From positions 124,001-188,000 of IMG/VR virus record IMGVR_UViG_3300031857_000005: a DNA stretch of 64,000 nt. One strand, 5' to 3'. The notes beneath the pieces were generated by a model, which saw only the letters and a list, made by a program, of their open reading frames with translations, ran no database searches and was not told the DNA's origin. This stretch comes from a virus. Below, in pieces: positions 24,584 to 33,856 of this stretch. A program made the translations under genes and the position numbers. Each line of letters begins with the position of its first letter. Within the stretch, counting starts at the first letter, position 1.

Positions 24584-26134
24584 TCAATTAATCCTAATAT
24601 TTTTGTTTAAAATGATATTATCTGCAGTTGCTAGTTTTTGGAGTATTTCACTTGCTAAAGTACCGTCACTTGCGGTTGGTACTGGAGGTACTCCAGGAAA
24701 TGGATGAACATGAAATAAAACGAATCTTGTTAATAGGGTTAAGAAACTTATTAACTCTTCACCTCTAACCATTGAATTAGTGTTATCGTATATTTGATTC
24801 GCTAACATTGGTTGTGGGATTCCATATAATGTATCTTTTAAATTAATTGCAAATTTATCTGTTGATCTATGTGTTAACAAATATAACTTATCACCTCCCA
24901 TAACTGAATAAGTAATAGGGTTTGAAATATAATCTCTTTTATTAACTTCTTCTCTAACAATGTTTTTTAAGATACCTAATTTTGGTGGTGTTTTTTGCCA
25001 TACCAAACCAGAACCTCTTTCTGTATAACCCTTACTTAAAGTTATTTTATTATATAATAATTTAACTTTTAGACAATGTTGGAAATCGTTTATTACATCA
25101 CTGATATCATTAAAATATTGGTATGTTTGGTAACTAGGTCCATAAAAAAATGGGAATTGATCGGATATAGATTCTCCGTCACCCGCAGGATAATTAATGT
25201 ACCCATCAACTTGTATTTTACCTTCATTAACTCCATTAATAAAGTCGTTAACAATTTCGGCAGCATCATTTAAAGACTTACCCGTAAACGTTAAAGTATA
25301 TAATGGTTTTATTGTTGTACCATCCAATATATCAACTGACTCGTTTATTTGAGAAACTTTTGTGTTTTCATTGTCTTTTGGTAATGAATATAATTTGACT
25401 TTACCGTTATATGTTAGTGCGGTTGGAGATAAGTTATCTAACGACCATTCAACATAATATTTAGTTTGGATGTCCTCATATGTCTCCCTTTCAACAACAT
25501 CAGTACCCGCCTCAACATTTTCTAACTGATAACTTGACAATTGTAAGAAAGATCTTCCATCGTTTTTTACCACAGGTATATTATCATTACCTGAAGGTAG
25601 GTATTTACCTGATCTTAATAATGCACTTGATGAACCATCATTAGGGTTCTCAACCATAACTAAATCACTACTACCCCTACCTAAAAATGCATTATCACCA
25701 GGTTTTGGGAAAACTCCCTCAAGAGTCACCCTAACTTTACCTGTTTGAGCATCAATAATTGATTCGGACTGTTTTAATTTTTCACCACTTGCTAATACGG
25801 ACTGAGAGTTGTTGTAGTTTTCAAATTTAGTATTCCAAGGTCGTGATAATGGTCCTTGAATATAAAATTTATTACCATCATACCTTTCTTCGTTATTGGC
25901 ATATATGATATTAACATATTCACCAACTTTTGGTATTTGGGAAATATACATAGGTAATAAAGGTAAAAAAACCAACGGATCCTTTATCGTCCACTTATCA
26001 ATATTAGGATTCCAATCTACAGGATAAATGTATTTAATTAATTCAATTTTAGGTTCAACACGAATTCGACCAATCCCTTTAGGATCGTCAATATCTTTAA
26101 CCTCACCATAAAATATATTTTTATTACTTAGCAT
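24584..26134 (-). CDS. Baseplate hub/central spike OB-fold protein (gp5-like)
   Basis: 516 residues. The N-terminus, FYGEVKDIDDPKGIGRIRV followed by PKVGEYVNIIYAN, is the OB-fold pattern of the gp5/gpV family that attaches the membrane-piercing spike to the baseplate hub. The C-terminal region carries LTRFVLFHVHPFPGVPPVP, a motif common in such phage spike proteins. No lysozyme domain like that of T4 gp5 is present, so cell-wall digestion must be done by another protein. It overlaps the next upstream small gene by 11 nt, indicating coupled translation. Confidence 0.78.
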   Translation of the reverse strand: MLSNKNIFYGEVKDIDDPKGIGRIRVEPKIELIKYIYPVDWNPNIDKWTIKDPLVFLPLLPMYISQIPKVGEYVNIIYANNEERYDGNKFYIQGPLSRPWNTKFENYNNSQSVLASGEKLKQSESIIDAQTGKVRVTLEGVFPKPGDNAFLGRGSSDLVMVENPNDGSSSALLRSGKYLPSGNDNIPVVKNDGRSFLQLSSYQLENVEAGTDVVERETYEDIQTKYYVEWSLDNLSPTALTYNGKVKLYSLPKDNENTKVSQINESVDILDGTTIKPLYTLTFTGKSLNDAAEIVNDFINGVNEGKIQVDGYINYPAGDGESISDQFPFFYGPSYQTYQYFNDISDVINDFQHCLKVKLLYNKITLSKGYTERGSGLVWQKTPPKLGILKNIVREEVNKRDYISNPITYSVMGGDKLYLLTHRSTDKFAINLKDTLYGIPQPMLANQIYDNTNSMVRGEELISFLTLLTRFVLFHVHPFPGVPPVPTASDGTLASEILQKLATADNIILNKNIRIN

Positions 26135-26336
26135 TTCTTGATTGGTATTCTTTTAATAAAGTATTATAACTTAATTCTAATTTATCTAAATGATTTGTCA
26201 ACTTTATTACAGTATCTTTAGTTAACTCAAAATCTTTCTGAATAAAATCCATTGCCAATTTTAAATCTTGGTTAGTACTACTTTTGTATTCTTTTATTAT
26301 CTCAACAATTTTAGTTGATTCTATTTTATTTTCCAT
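26124..26336 (-). CDS. Small coiled-coil protein in baseplate operon
   Basis: 70 residues, all charged helix (MENKIESTKIVEIIKEYKSS ... HLDKLELSYNTLLKEYQS), a probable coiled coil. It overlaps the hub gene by 11 nt and lies 4 nt after the 640-residue gene. Probably a small baseplate assembly factor or chaperone. No family recognised. Confidence 0.65.
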   Translation of the reverse strand: MENKIESTKIVEIIKEYKSSTNQDLKLAMDFIQKDFELTKDTVIKLTNHLDKLELSYNTLLKEYQSRNAK

Positions 26337-26340
26337 AATA

Positions 26341-28263
26341 TTAAACTATTACTCCATACGCCGAGTTAGGTATTGTTTGGAATGCCGGTGTCACACTTAG
26401 TGCGGGTATACCAATATCTGCTCTACCGTTTTCGTTAAACTCATCATCAATACCATTTATTATTCCTTTAACTGCCGCTAACATTAGATTCGGACTACCA
26501 TCTGGCATAGGTCCTGTTGGTAATCCTAATTCCTCAAACTCAGTTATCACTCTTAAAAATGCGCTTGTTTTTGAAAATCCTTTTCTCATTTTAGATGCCA
26601 ATAAAAGTGGTAACGGTAATGAATTAGTTTGGGTTTGTATATTAGATAATAATCCCAATAATTGATTAATTATTGATTTACATTCTCTTAAATCTTTAAT
26701 TATGTTTGCAATTTGTACTAATATTGCAGTTAAAGACAAAATCATATCTGTGTATTTTTTTGTTTTTTCTTTTGCAATGTTTTGGATTATTCCTCTAATT
26801 AAATTCTTTATATCTTTTTTAACTATATCAAAAATTATTTTAACAAAAAGTACTGTGACTCTAGAAACAAACTCAACAAAAAAGGTTCTTAATTTTTTTG
26901 CAAAATCCATATATGAATTAATTTCATCAACAAATGTTTTACCTAACGATTTCGCTATAACCATTATTGGTAAAACAATCTTTGGTGATAGTATTGCCAT
27001 AACAATTGCTTTAGGGAATTCTTTTAAAAAACTCAAATCAATGTTAATTTTAAATGGAAAAAATTTATCAGTAACTACATTTGTTAAATCCGCTGCCGCA
27101 TTTATTTGATTGTTATTATTACTACCCTCAATATAATTTAATGTGGCAATTGCGTCTATAATTGACTCTGGATCCACAGGTAATTTAACTGTTTCACATT
27201 CCTCAAACTCAACAACACCATTTTTTATATCAGAAACTTTTTGATCAATAATTCGTAAATCTATTTCACTAAATTCAAAAAACCCATCATCAATGTTATC
27301 AAATTGAGAAACTTTTGATGCTCCCGTGACATCAATCTCCTTGTTTGAATCAAAACATAATCCTAATATTCTTTTAAGAATTAATAATACTTTATTTAAG
27401 TCTATTAATTGGAAATCTCCGTCACCTTTTTTAATTGATAATGCACCAACCAATTGATTCATTAATTGAGCAAAAATATTTTTAAAATCAACAATATTAA
27501 CTGTCTTATAGTAGTCTTCAATAAACTCAGTTACTTTATTACTTTGTCTTGGTTTTAAATCTACTTTATAAAAATTACCAACAACAGTTTGTTGTTGGTT
27601 ATTAACATATGACTCAACATAAGTAATATCAAATAAATTTTGTGTTGATTTACCAAGGTAGTCATTACCAGCAGGTACGGAATATGGTTGGTTAATATTT
27701 TGTATTCTATTATATAACTCCTTATTCATTGAAAATGGGAAACTATTATATACTGGGTTAGTTCTTTCGTATATAATTTTACCGACAGGGCTTGTGGGAT
27801 CTTCCTTTAAGGTGTCCATTAAATCTATTGATTTAACTTTAATATAAACCGATGAGTTTGGCGCATATTCCTGATCTTCTGAACACCCAATTGCCTTAAC
27901 GGATAATTCGTTTAAGATACCTTCTAATTTAGGTTGTATTTCTTTTATTGCCGTAACAAATATTTTTTTTAAATACTTAACAGTTTTAGTGTCACCACTT
28001 TTTTCACCACTATTTGACAATATTTTTGTTAAATCTAATAATTGATCTAATTGATTTTTTTTGTCTCTAATAGTGTTTTCAAACTTATCAACTTTCTTTT
28101 TCGCACTTGATAATTGTTCAGATACTTCTTTTTTATAAATTTCTAAAGATTCTCCTTTTTTCTTTTTTAAGTCTTGAATATCTTTATCTACCTGTTGATA
28201 TTTTTGGGTTGCGGAAATCTTTTTTTGTACAGTTTTATAACCATCACTAATATCTAAAGCCAT
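26341..28263 (-). CDS. Large helical tail/baseplate protein, possible tape-measure-type
   Basis: 640 residues. The first 115 are a strongly charged coiled coil. A mixed middle follows (DITYVESYVNNQQQTVVGNF, DFKNIFAQLMNQLVGAL), and the last 230 residues are long hydrophobic and amphipathic helices (FPKAIVMAILSPKIVLPIMV, then RVTVLFVKIIFDIVKKDI). Such composition and position beside the hub protein would fit a hub/tape-measure protein such as T4 gp29 (590 residues), but no motif proves it. An alternative is a baseplate wedge component. Confidence 0.6.
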   Translation of the reverse strand: MALDISDGYKTVQKKISATQKYQQVDKDIQDLKKKKGESLEIYKKEVSEQLSSAKKKVDKFENTIRDKKNQLDQLLDLTKILSNSGEKSGDTKTVKYLKKIFVTAIKEIQPKLEGILNELSVKAIGCSEDQEYAPNSSVYIKVKSIDLMDTLKEDPTSPVGKIIYERTNPVYNSFPFSMNKELYNRIQNINQPYSVPAGNDYLGKSTQNLFDITYVESYVNNQQQTVVGNFYKVDLKPRQSNKVTEFIEDYYKTVNIVDFKNIFAQLMNQLVGALSIKKGDGDFQLIDLNKVLLILKRILGLCFDSNKEIDVTGASKVSQFDNIDDGFFEFSEIDLRIIDQKVSDIKNGVVEFEECETVKLPVDPESIIDAIATLNYIEGSNNNNQINAAADLTNVVTDKFFPFKINIDLSFLKEFPKAIVMAILSPKIVLPIMVIAKSLGKTFVDEINSYMDFAKKLRTFFVEFVSRVTVLFVKIIFDIVKKDIKNLIRGIIQNIAKEKTKKYTDMILSLTAILVQIANIIKDLRECKSIINQLLGLLSNIQTQTNSLPLPLLLASKMRKGFSKTSAFLRVITEFEELGLPTGPMPDGSPNLMLAAVKGIINGIDDEFNENGRADIGIPALSVTPAFQTIPNSAYGVIV

Positions 28264-28264
28264 A

Positions 28265-28633
28265 TTATTTTAATTTATAATTTTTATCGTCAGATATGTC
28301 TTTCTCAATTAAATTTTTGATTATATCGTCATCTAAATCAATATCAGATAAAGTAAAGTCGTCTTGTTTTTCTGTTGATTTTTGCCACATTTGAGACTGT
28401 AGTTTTGAAAGAGTTAACTTTTTCTCAACACAGTCATTTATAATTTTTTGTTGTTTTTCAATGACAGGACCAATAAGTTGCATATCTTCAGGTTCCTTCA
28501 TCATTGTTAACATCTTATTTTGAATTCTTATTGCGGTATTCCTTTGCTCAACAAGTTCGTTATATATCTCTTGCATTAGAGATAACATTGATTCTTTTGT
28601 TAAATTGATTTGTTTTTTTTGAGGTCTTGCCAT
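28265..28633 (-). CDS. Small helical phage protein, unknown function
   Basis: 122 residues, MARPQKKQINLTKESMLSL then charged helices with Met and Gln and an acidic C-terminus (LSDIDLDDDIIKNLIEKD). No family recognised. It is first in the baseplate unit, with a TATTTAT motif only 4 nt before its start, and ends 2 nt before the 640-residue gene. It may be an assembly chaperone for that protein (position only). Confidence 0.6.
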   Translation of the reverse strand: MARPQKKQINLTKESMLSLMQEIYNELVEQRNTAIRIQNKMLTMMKEPEDMQLIGPVIEKQQKIINDCVEKKLTLSKLQSQMWQKSTEKQDDFTLSDIDLDDDIIKNLIEKDISDDKNYKLK

Positions 28634-28637
28634 AACA

Positions 28638-28644
28638 ATAAATA
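28638..28644 (-). promoter_or_regulatory. TATTTAT motif, near-leaderless arrangement
   Basis: On the complement, GTATTTATTGTT runs directly into the ATG at 28633, with only 4 nt between motif and start. It lies in the gap after the late sigma gene. Confidence 0.55.
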
Positions 28645-28653
28645 CTTAAATTT

Positions 28654-29400
28654 TTATTTTAACATTTCTTGAATTAATTGAAAATAGATTTTGCGGTATC
28701 TTTTAATTGATGATCTAATTTCTTTAGTTGTCAAATTTGTCATCTCCCTCAATTCAAATAAGATAACATTTTTATTAAATTTATTGTTTGATGTATCAAG
28801 AAATATGTCATTATAATTTTCAAACATATCGTATAACGCTTGTCCTAATTTTAATTCTTGTTCGGACATTTGTTTATCAGATAAAGTATCTAATAATTTA
28901 TCTAAAAATTTTTTAATAATATCTTCAGTGGTTATACTATAATCATCAATATGATATATCATATCTGGACTATGTTGTAAATCAGATGAAATATCTTCGT
29001 AAGAAATTTTTCTATTCATTTCTTTTTGGTCTTTCATGATTTGTCCCATCAAGTAATTTTTACATATGGTACCAAAATATGAATACGCCTTTTTTTCTTT
29101 TGATGGTTTAAATTTATCAATTTTAGTCATCAAAAATGAATGAGTATCTATATGGACTTCCTCAAAGTTCATATCTTTTCTGTACAATTTATATCTTCTA
29201 ATGATTGAAGATATCATCTTGTCTAAAGGAAGTTTTAAAAACTCATTATATATTTTATTTTTTTCTTCGAAAGTGTCTGCGGTTAGATACATTCTAACCG
29301 CATTTTCCTCTCTTTCGTCAAAATAATTATTAAGTTTTGGTTTTCTACCTTTCTTTTTTACTTCATCTAATGTGTTTGAATTTTTTTCATTATCATTCAT
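28654..29400 (-). CDS. Late-transcription sigma factor (T4 gp55-like)
   Basis: 248 residues. Residues 95-125 read KFKPSKEKKAYSYFGTICKN then YLMGQIMKDQKE, the sigma region 2-like signature shared by gp55 and other phage sigma factors (aromatic cluster for -10 melting). The C-terminal part has TTKEIRSSIKRYRKIYFQLI, a possible helix-turn-helix or core-binding helix. gp55-family proteins direct RNA polymerase to a simple -10 box without a -35 element. This is the obvious candidate to read the recurrent TATTTAT/TATAAATA motif. T4 gp55 is 185 residues; this one has a longer basic N-terminus. It overlaps the upstream glycosyltransferase by 1 nt. Confidence 0.8.
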   Translation of the reverse strand: MNDNEKNSNTLDEVKKKGRKPKLNNYFDEREENAVRMYLTADTFEEKNKIYNEFLKLPLDKMISSIIRRYKLYRKDMNFEEVHIDTHSFLMTKIDKFKPSKEKKAYSYFGTICKNYLMGQIMKDQKEMNRKISYEDISSDLQHSPDMIYHIDDYSITTEDIIKKFLDKLLDTLSDKQMSEQELKLGQALYDMFENYNDIFLDTSNNKFNKNVILFELREMTNLTTKEIRSSIKRYRKIYFQLIQEMLK

Positions 29401-30203
29401 TAAACTTCTTGGGGTTCGTATTTTATTTCCCTCTGATTGATGTACATATACTCTTTCTTCGCGGAGTCAATCCAAAATCTAACCTCATCTTCGGTTAATC
29501 TATCATCACCGTTTTTATAATTCCAAAAAATAGATCCTTCTCTTAAGTTTGTATGTTTATAACCAATTCTTGGAATTGACATAAATCTTACTGAGTTATG
29601 TGTCATTCTTAAAAGAAACTCATAACCAAAAGTTAATTTAAATGTTGTTTTTAACATTCCATAATCAACAAACGATTCTTTTTTAATAGCCAATCCTGAT
29701 AATTGGAAGTTTTGATATGACAACAATGTTTCGTTAGTTAAAATACCCATCTCACTTGAGAAGTTTGCCGCAAATGTTGCCTCATTAGTAAACCCAACAA
29801 ATACTCCTTTTTCATCAACATCAACCACGATAGGTAAAAATGCGTCAACATTAGGATAAATGTTTGCATACTCTTTAAAGTTTTTAACCCATATATTTGA
29901 GAATTCATCATCAAACTCAAATATTGTTACCCATTTAGATGTTGCCACCTTAACCCCATGATTAACCTGAGAACAAAAATTAGGTTCTTTAGTCCACTCC
30001 TCAAATTTAACATTTAAATCCCCAAAATCGTATGACTTCAAATGATCACTTAAAAATGTATCATTAGTGTGTACAATAACAATCTCATCAAATTGTTCTT
30101 TTTGTAATTTTAATGAAGTAATTGCCTTATCAAGGTACTCCTCAAAAAATCCTGTTTTACCTGTTCTAATCGGTAATATAACCGAAATTGTATTCTTTTC
30201 CAT
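29400..30203 (-). CDS. Glycosyltransferase, family 2-like (GT-A)
   Basis: 267 residues from the ATG at 30203, which lies 1 nt from the upstream stop; a longer frame would add 13 residues overlapping it. It opens with the GT2 strand NTISVILPIRTGKTG and EYLDKAITSL, and has an acidic metal-site segment TIFEFDDEFS in the DxD position, then YEFLLRMTHNSVRFMSI. It transfers a sugar from a nucleotide donor; neither donor nor acceptor can be read. It is the last glycan gene of the long minus-strand run. Confidence 0.8.
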   Translation of the reverse strand: MEKNTISVILPIRTGKTGFFEEYLDKAITSLKLQKEQFDEIVIVHTNDTFLSDHLKSYDFGDLNVKFEEWTKEPNFCSQVNHGVKVATSKWVTIFEFDDEFSNIWVKNFKEYANIYPNVDAFLPIVVDVDEKGVFVGFTNEATFAANFSSEMGILTNETLLSYQNFQLSGLAIKKESFVDYGMLKTTFKLTFGYEFLLRMTHNSVRFMSIPRIGYKHTNLREGSIFWNYKNGDDRLTEDEVRFWIDSAKKEYMYINQREIKYEPQEV

Positions 30204-30204
30204 A

Positions 30205-31263
30205 TTATTCAATTGTTTCAAATTTAGATAGTTGATCTTCAAACGATTCCAACCTTGTGTTTATCATACTTTCAAATAGATTGTTTACATCAGATTCAAA
30301 TTTTGTTTTATCTGAAAATTCCGATATTGTTTTATCCATTTCTTCAAAAATAATTGGATTAATATTATCCTCTAACCAATTTTGAATAAAGTCGGCAACA
30401 ACATCAACAAACATATTTTGATTGTTAATCCAAATTCCATTATTTTCATTCATCCATTCTGGTTGAAGGTTAGGTACTAATCCGACTACAGGGATTCCCA
30501 TTTTAAATGATTCAAGAGGGAAAGTTCCAAATCCACTCGTAGGGTCAATCCATACTGAACAAAAACTTTCTTTCATAGCATTTGCAAATTCAATTTCTGA
30601 CAATCCTCTCATATCTCTAAATGTAATCCATCTGTATTGTGGAAATTTAGCGTAGAATGCTTTAATCATATTTACAGTATCTCTTTGATCTCTTGAGTGA
30701 ACTGAAATAATTGTTTTTGGTGGAAATTTTTGTTTCTCAAATGATTCAGTAATAAATGGATTAACAACATCAATTGACACACCTCTCATCATTGACTCAA
30801 TCATTTCTTTTTGTCTGTCTGAAGTTGTAATACATTTATAAAAACCTAATTTTGTCCATGTATCCCCTGGATTTAAAGTTTCAAAAACATGATCATATGC
30901 CTGACAAATAACCACTTTACCACAAGGTAAATTTGTAATTTGATCCATAACAAACCCATATATTTCAGGTACAACAATAATATCTTCAGGAGATACCGCC
31001 AAATTAGTACCCTCAATTGCGTTATGAGGTAATTCCATATATTCCTCACCTAACCAACTTGATACTCCGAAATATTCAGGTTTTTCATGTAAGATTATAG
31101 AATTGAATCCATTGTTTTTAAGAGCCATCGCCATTTGATAAATGTATCTAACTGACGCTCTAGCATTACCTTTTGTGTCTTGTACCAAAAAATAAATTCG
31201 GGACGACTTGTCCTTCATGTTTTGGATTGACTTTTCAAGTTTTGATATTTGTTCTTGGTTCAT
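30205..31263 (-). CDS. Glycosyltransferase, GT-B fold (GT4-like)
   Basis: 352 residues. The N-terminal Rossmann half has RIYFLVQDTKGNARASVRYI; the C-terminal half has TIISVHSRDQRDTVNMIKAF and the donor-site pattern FCSVWIDPTSGFGTFPLESF followed by KMGIPVVG. The late Glu (E in PLESFK) is where retaining GT4 enzymes hold the donor ribose. The first 20 residues are a charged coiled extension. It sits between another GT and a small phage gene. Confidence 0.8.
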   Translation of the reverse strand: MNQEQISKLEKSIQNMKDKSSRIYFLVQDTKGNARASVRYIYQMAMALKNNGFNSIILHEKPEYFGVSSWLGEEYMELPHNAIEGTNLAVSPEDIIVVPEIYGFVMDQITNLPCGKVVICQAYDHVFETLNPGDTWTKLGFYKCITTSDRQKEMIESMMRGVSIDVVNPFITESFEKQKFPPKTIISVHSRDQRDTVNMIKAFYAKFPQYRWITFRDMRGLSEIEFANAMKESFCSVWIDPTSGFGTFPLESFKMGIPVVGLVPNLQPEWMNENNGIWINNQNMFVDVVADFIQNWLEDNINPIIFEEMDKTISEFSDKTKFESDVNNLFESMINTRLESFEDQLSKFETIE

Positions 31264-31267
31264 AATA

Positions 31268-31549
31268 TTAAAATTTATTTATTATTTTTTTTGTTAATAG
31301 TGTATTAAATGCGAATCTAAAAGGGACTGATGTTTCGTTTGAACTTAATGCCATTTTTTCATCAATTTCATCATGAGGATCCATTAAAATTTCCAACATA
31401 TATTTAATCATTTCATATTTAACAATATGTACTTTTGTTTGATTGTCAACATCTTCAGTTTCATCTGATTTTTTTTCATCATCAATTCTAGTGAATTCAT
31501 CAATTGCATCTAAATCAATGTAATAGTGCTCTCCAAAAATCTTAAACAT
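31268..31549 (-). CDS. Small phage protein, unknown function
   Basis: 93 residues, MFKIFGEHYYIDLDAIDEFT, an acidic middle, then HIVKYEMIKYMLEILMDP and a C-terminal helix. No known family. It begins 3 nt after the HAD-like gene and ends 4 nt before the GT-B gene, so it is part of the operon. Acidic composition and no export signal suggest a cytoplasmic role. Confidence 0.6.
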   Translation of the reverse strand: MFKIFGEHYYIDLDAIDEFTRIDDEKKSDETEDVDNQTKVHIVKYEMIKYMLEILMDPHDEIDEKMALSSNETSVPFRFAFNTLLTKKIINKF

Positions 31550-31552
31550 AAT

Positions 31553-32224
31553 TTATAAAGTTTTAAATAATTCTGTAAATTCGGATAATGATTTTATCGT
31601 ATATTTAGAATTAATTTGTTTATTGTAGTCAGTTTCAAATTTAATAACAATTTTATTTGACGGATGGTTTAATAATAAGTCAGGATTAGATGTAAGTAAA
31701 ATGTCTATACTATCCCAAACAGTATTTTTTGTTTGATTACTGTAAAAAAATACTTTCTCAATTAAACACCCAAATTTGGATAGGAAAAACAATGAGGATG
31801 GTTTTGATTTACCTATTTCATCTGAAAAAATAATAATATCATTATCTTCTCTTAAATCCAAATATAAATCGTTAAGGTAGTTGAATGACATGGTTTCCGT
31901 TGACGGAGCGTGCCCAAACAATTCCATAGTATAGTCTTCATACATAAACGAATATAATTCTTCTTTAGATTTAAATGAAAAGTGTTTATCTAATTCTAAT
32001 GAATCAACATCACCTAAAATTTCGTATTTAAAATAATTAACATCAGTATTCTCATTCATTTCAACCAACTCATCAGTATCTCCCGAAAAAGTTAATTCAT
32101 AAGTCTTATCTACGGACTCCATTTGAATATCGTTAGATTCAATTAAATGTTTTTCATACAGTTGTTTAAACTTCCCAATAGTATCCCTCAATACACCATT
32201 AATCTCAATCCCTATTTTCTTCAT
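31553..32224 (-). CDS. HAD-fold protein with degenerate catalytic motif
   Basis: 223 residues. The layout is that of a HAD phosphatase/5'-nucleotidase: a first strand KKIGIEINGVLRDTIGKF, a helical cap, IIIFSDEIGKSKPSSLFFLS for motifs II/III, and a later strand followed by LLTSNPDLL and KIVIKFETDYN. In the normal DxDGTL motif both Asp are replaced (E-I-N-G), which should remove the phosphoaspartate nucleophile. It may therefore be a binding or regulatory protein, not a phosphatase. It overlaps the PhoH gene by 20 nt. Confidence 0.65.
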   Translation of the reverse strand: MKKIGIEINGVLRDTIGKFKQLYEKHLIESNDIQMESVDKTYELTFSGDTDELVEMNENTDVNYFKYEILGDVDSLELDKHFSFKSKEELYSFMYEDYTMELFGHAPSTETMSFNYLNDLYLDLREDNDIIIFSDEIGKSKPSSLFFLSKFGCLIEKVFFYSNQTKNTVWDSIDILLTSNPDLLLNHPSNKIVIKFETDYNKQINSKYTIKSLSEFTELFKTL

Positions 32225-32939
32225 ACTTATCCAAAATTTTACTAATTAATGGGTTTCTAACATTTTTAGCATTTCTAAAATCATAAACACCAATGTTATT
32301 AACATTTTTAAATCGTTGTAATGCGTCGTATAGTCCTGATTGTGTTTTATCTTTATATCTGTCTGTTTGTTCTAAATCTCCTGAAATAAAAAACTTACTA
32401 TTAAAACCAATTCTTGTAAGTAATAGTTTCATTTGATTTGGCGTTGAGTTTTGTGATTCTTCAAATATCAAAATTGAATTGTCAATATTCATACCTCTCA
32501 TATAAGCCAAGGCAAATACCTCAATAATGTCTGCCTTTTTTAACTCTTCTCTTGCCTCTTTACCGATGATTTTATTCAAAAGATAGTAAGAAGGGAATAT
32601 ATACGGATCCAATTTTTCCTCAAGATTTCCAGGTAAAGAACCTAACTTTTCTTCCGCTTCAACTGCGGGTCTAACAATAATTAATTTTTCATAACCATTG
32701 TTTGGATCCATTAATAAATCCACCGCCGCTTTCATTGAGATGTAACTTTTACCAACCCCTGCTGGACCTGAACAAATTGTAATTTCATTTTCTTTAAGGA
32801 GGTTATAATACTCTTCCTGATTTGGGGATAAGAATTTATTCTTTTGTTTTCTTTTGATTACTGAATTAATAAATTCTTTTTTTGAGAACGGTTTAGATTC
32901 TTGTTCCTCGTTCTGTTGTAATGGTTTTTTTCTAGTCAT
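32205..32939 (-). CDS. phoH: PhoH-like ATPase
   Basis: 244 residues. ATP-binding P-loop GPAGVGKS at 58-65; RPAVEAEEKLGSLPGNLEEK, the characteristic PhoH segment after the first strand; Walker B ILIFEESQNSTPNQMKLLLT with FEESQN; then ISGDLEQTDR. This matches the PhoH/YbeZ family carried by many T4-like marine phages; proposed roles are in RNA metabolism or phosphate stress, none settled. Its presence amid glycan genes shows that the island is mixed with core phage genes. Confidence 0.93.
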   Translation of the reverse strand: MTRKKPLQQNEEQESKPFSKKEFINSVIKRKQKNKFLSPNQEEYYNLLKENEITICSGPAGVGKSYISMKAAVDLLMDPNNGYEKLIIVRPAVEAEEKLGSLPGNLEEKLDPYIFPSYYLLNKIIGKEAREELKKADIIEVFALAYMRGMNIDNSILIFEESQNSTPNQMKLLLTRIGFNSKFFISGDLEQTDRYKDKTQSGLYDALQRFKNVNNIGVYDFRNAKNVRNPLISKILDKYEENRD

Positions 32940-32944
32940 CTACT

Positions 32945-33856
32945 TTATTTTCTTATAATATTAAAATTATTTTCAAAGAATTCAATAGTTTCTTTTAACC
33001 CTTCATATATTGGTGTAAATTTAAAATCAGGTAAATATTTTTTTATTTTACTATTGTCACTTGGTTTTCTAAATTGTCCGTCAGGTTTTGTGGTGTCCCA
33101 TACTACCTCACCTTTAAAATTCATAAGTTCTATTATCATACCAACAACATCTTTAATTGATATTTCTTCTGATGTTGATAATATTATTGGTTCACTTTCG
33201 TCATATTCTTGTAATACCCATTCAGTTAATTTTGCAACATCTTTACTAAAAATAAATTCTCTTAAAGGATTACCACTACCCCAAATAGTAAATGGTGTTT
33301 TATTTTCTCTTGCTAAATAACATTTATGTATTAATGAAGGAATAACATGACCATTCACAATATTATAATTGTCATTCGGTCCATAAATATTACAGGGTAT
33401 AACTGATTTATAATTTAACCCATATTGTTCTCTGTATGATCTAATTTGTATATCAACCATTCTTTTTGCATATGCATAAGCATCATTTGATGTATGGGGA
33501 GGACCCATATGTATCTTTGATTCAGTAAGAGGGTATTCAACATTATCAGGAAAAATACAAGTAGATAAAAAAGAAACTAAATTTTTTACACCACATAATC
33601 TTGCTCCCTCAATAATGTTTGTATTCATCATAACATTATCATAAAAAAATTCTCCCTTATATCTCATATTGGCTCCAATCCCACCAACCTTTGCCGCACA
33701 ATGTATAACACTATCAAATCCTTTTAAAAGTAATGCATAAGTTTGATTTTTATCAACCAAATTGTAATCTTTAGAAGAAAAATTATAATACTTATCTCCA
33801 ATAAATTCAGAACCAACTAAACCATTTCCTCCTGTAACTAATATTTTATTTTCCAT
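32945..33856 (-). CDS. fcl: GDP-L-fucose synthase
   Basis: 303 residues, an extended SDR epimerase/reductase. NADPH site VTGGNGLVG (7-15), HCAAKVGGI (52-60), catalytic LSTCIFP with S98 and the Y127-xxx-K131 pair in AYAYAKRM. Also IWGSGNPLREFIF, typical of GDP-fucose synthases. It converts GDP-4-keto-6-deoxy-mannose to GDP-L-fucose. It overlaps the next gene, gmd, by 11 nt, so both steps of the pathway are coupled. Together with the local glycosyltransferases it implies fucose in a phage-made glycan. Confidence 0.93.
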   Translation of the reverse strand: MENKILVTGGNGLVGSEFIGDKYYNFSSKDYNLVDKNQTYALLLKGFDSVIHCAAKVGGIGANMRYKGEFFYDNVMMNTNIIEGARLCGVKNLVSFLSTCIFPDNVEYPLTESKIHMGPPHTSNDAYAYAKRMVDIQIRSYREQYGLNYKSVIPCNIYGPNDNYNIVNGHVIPSLIHKCYLARENKTPFTIWGSGNPLREFIFSKDVAKLTEWVLQEYDESEPIILSTSEEISIKDVVGMIIELMNFKGEVVWDTTKPDGQFRKPSDNSKIKKYLPDFKFTPIYEGLKETIEFFENNFNIIRK

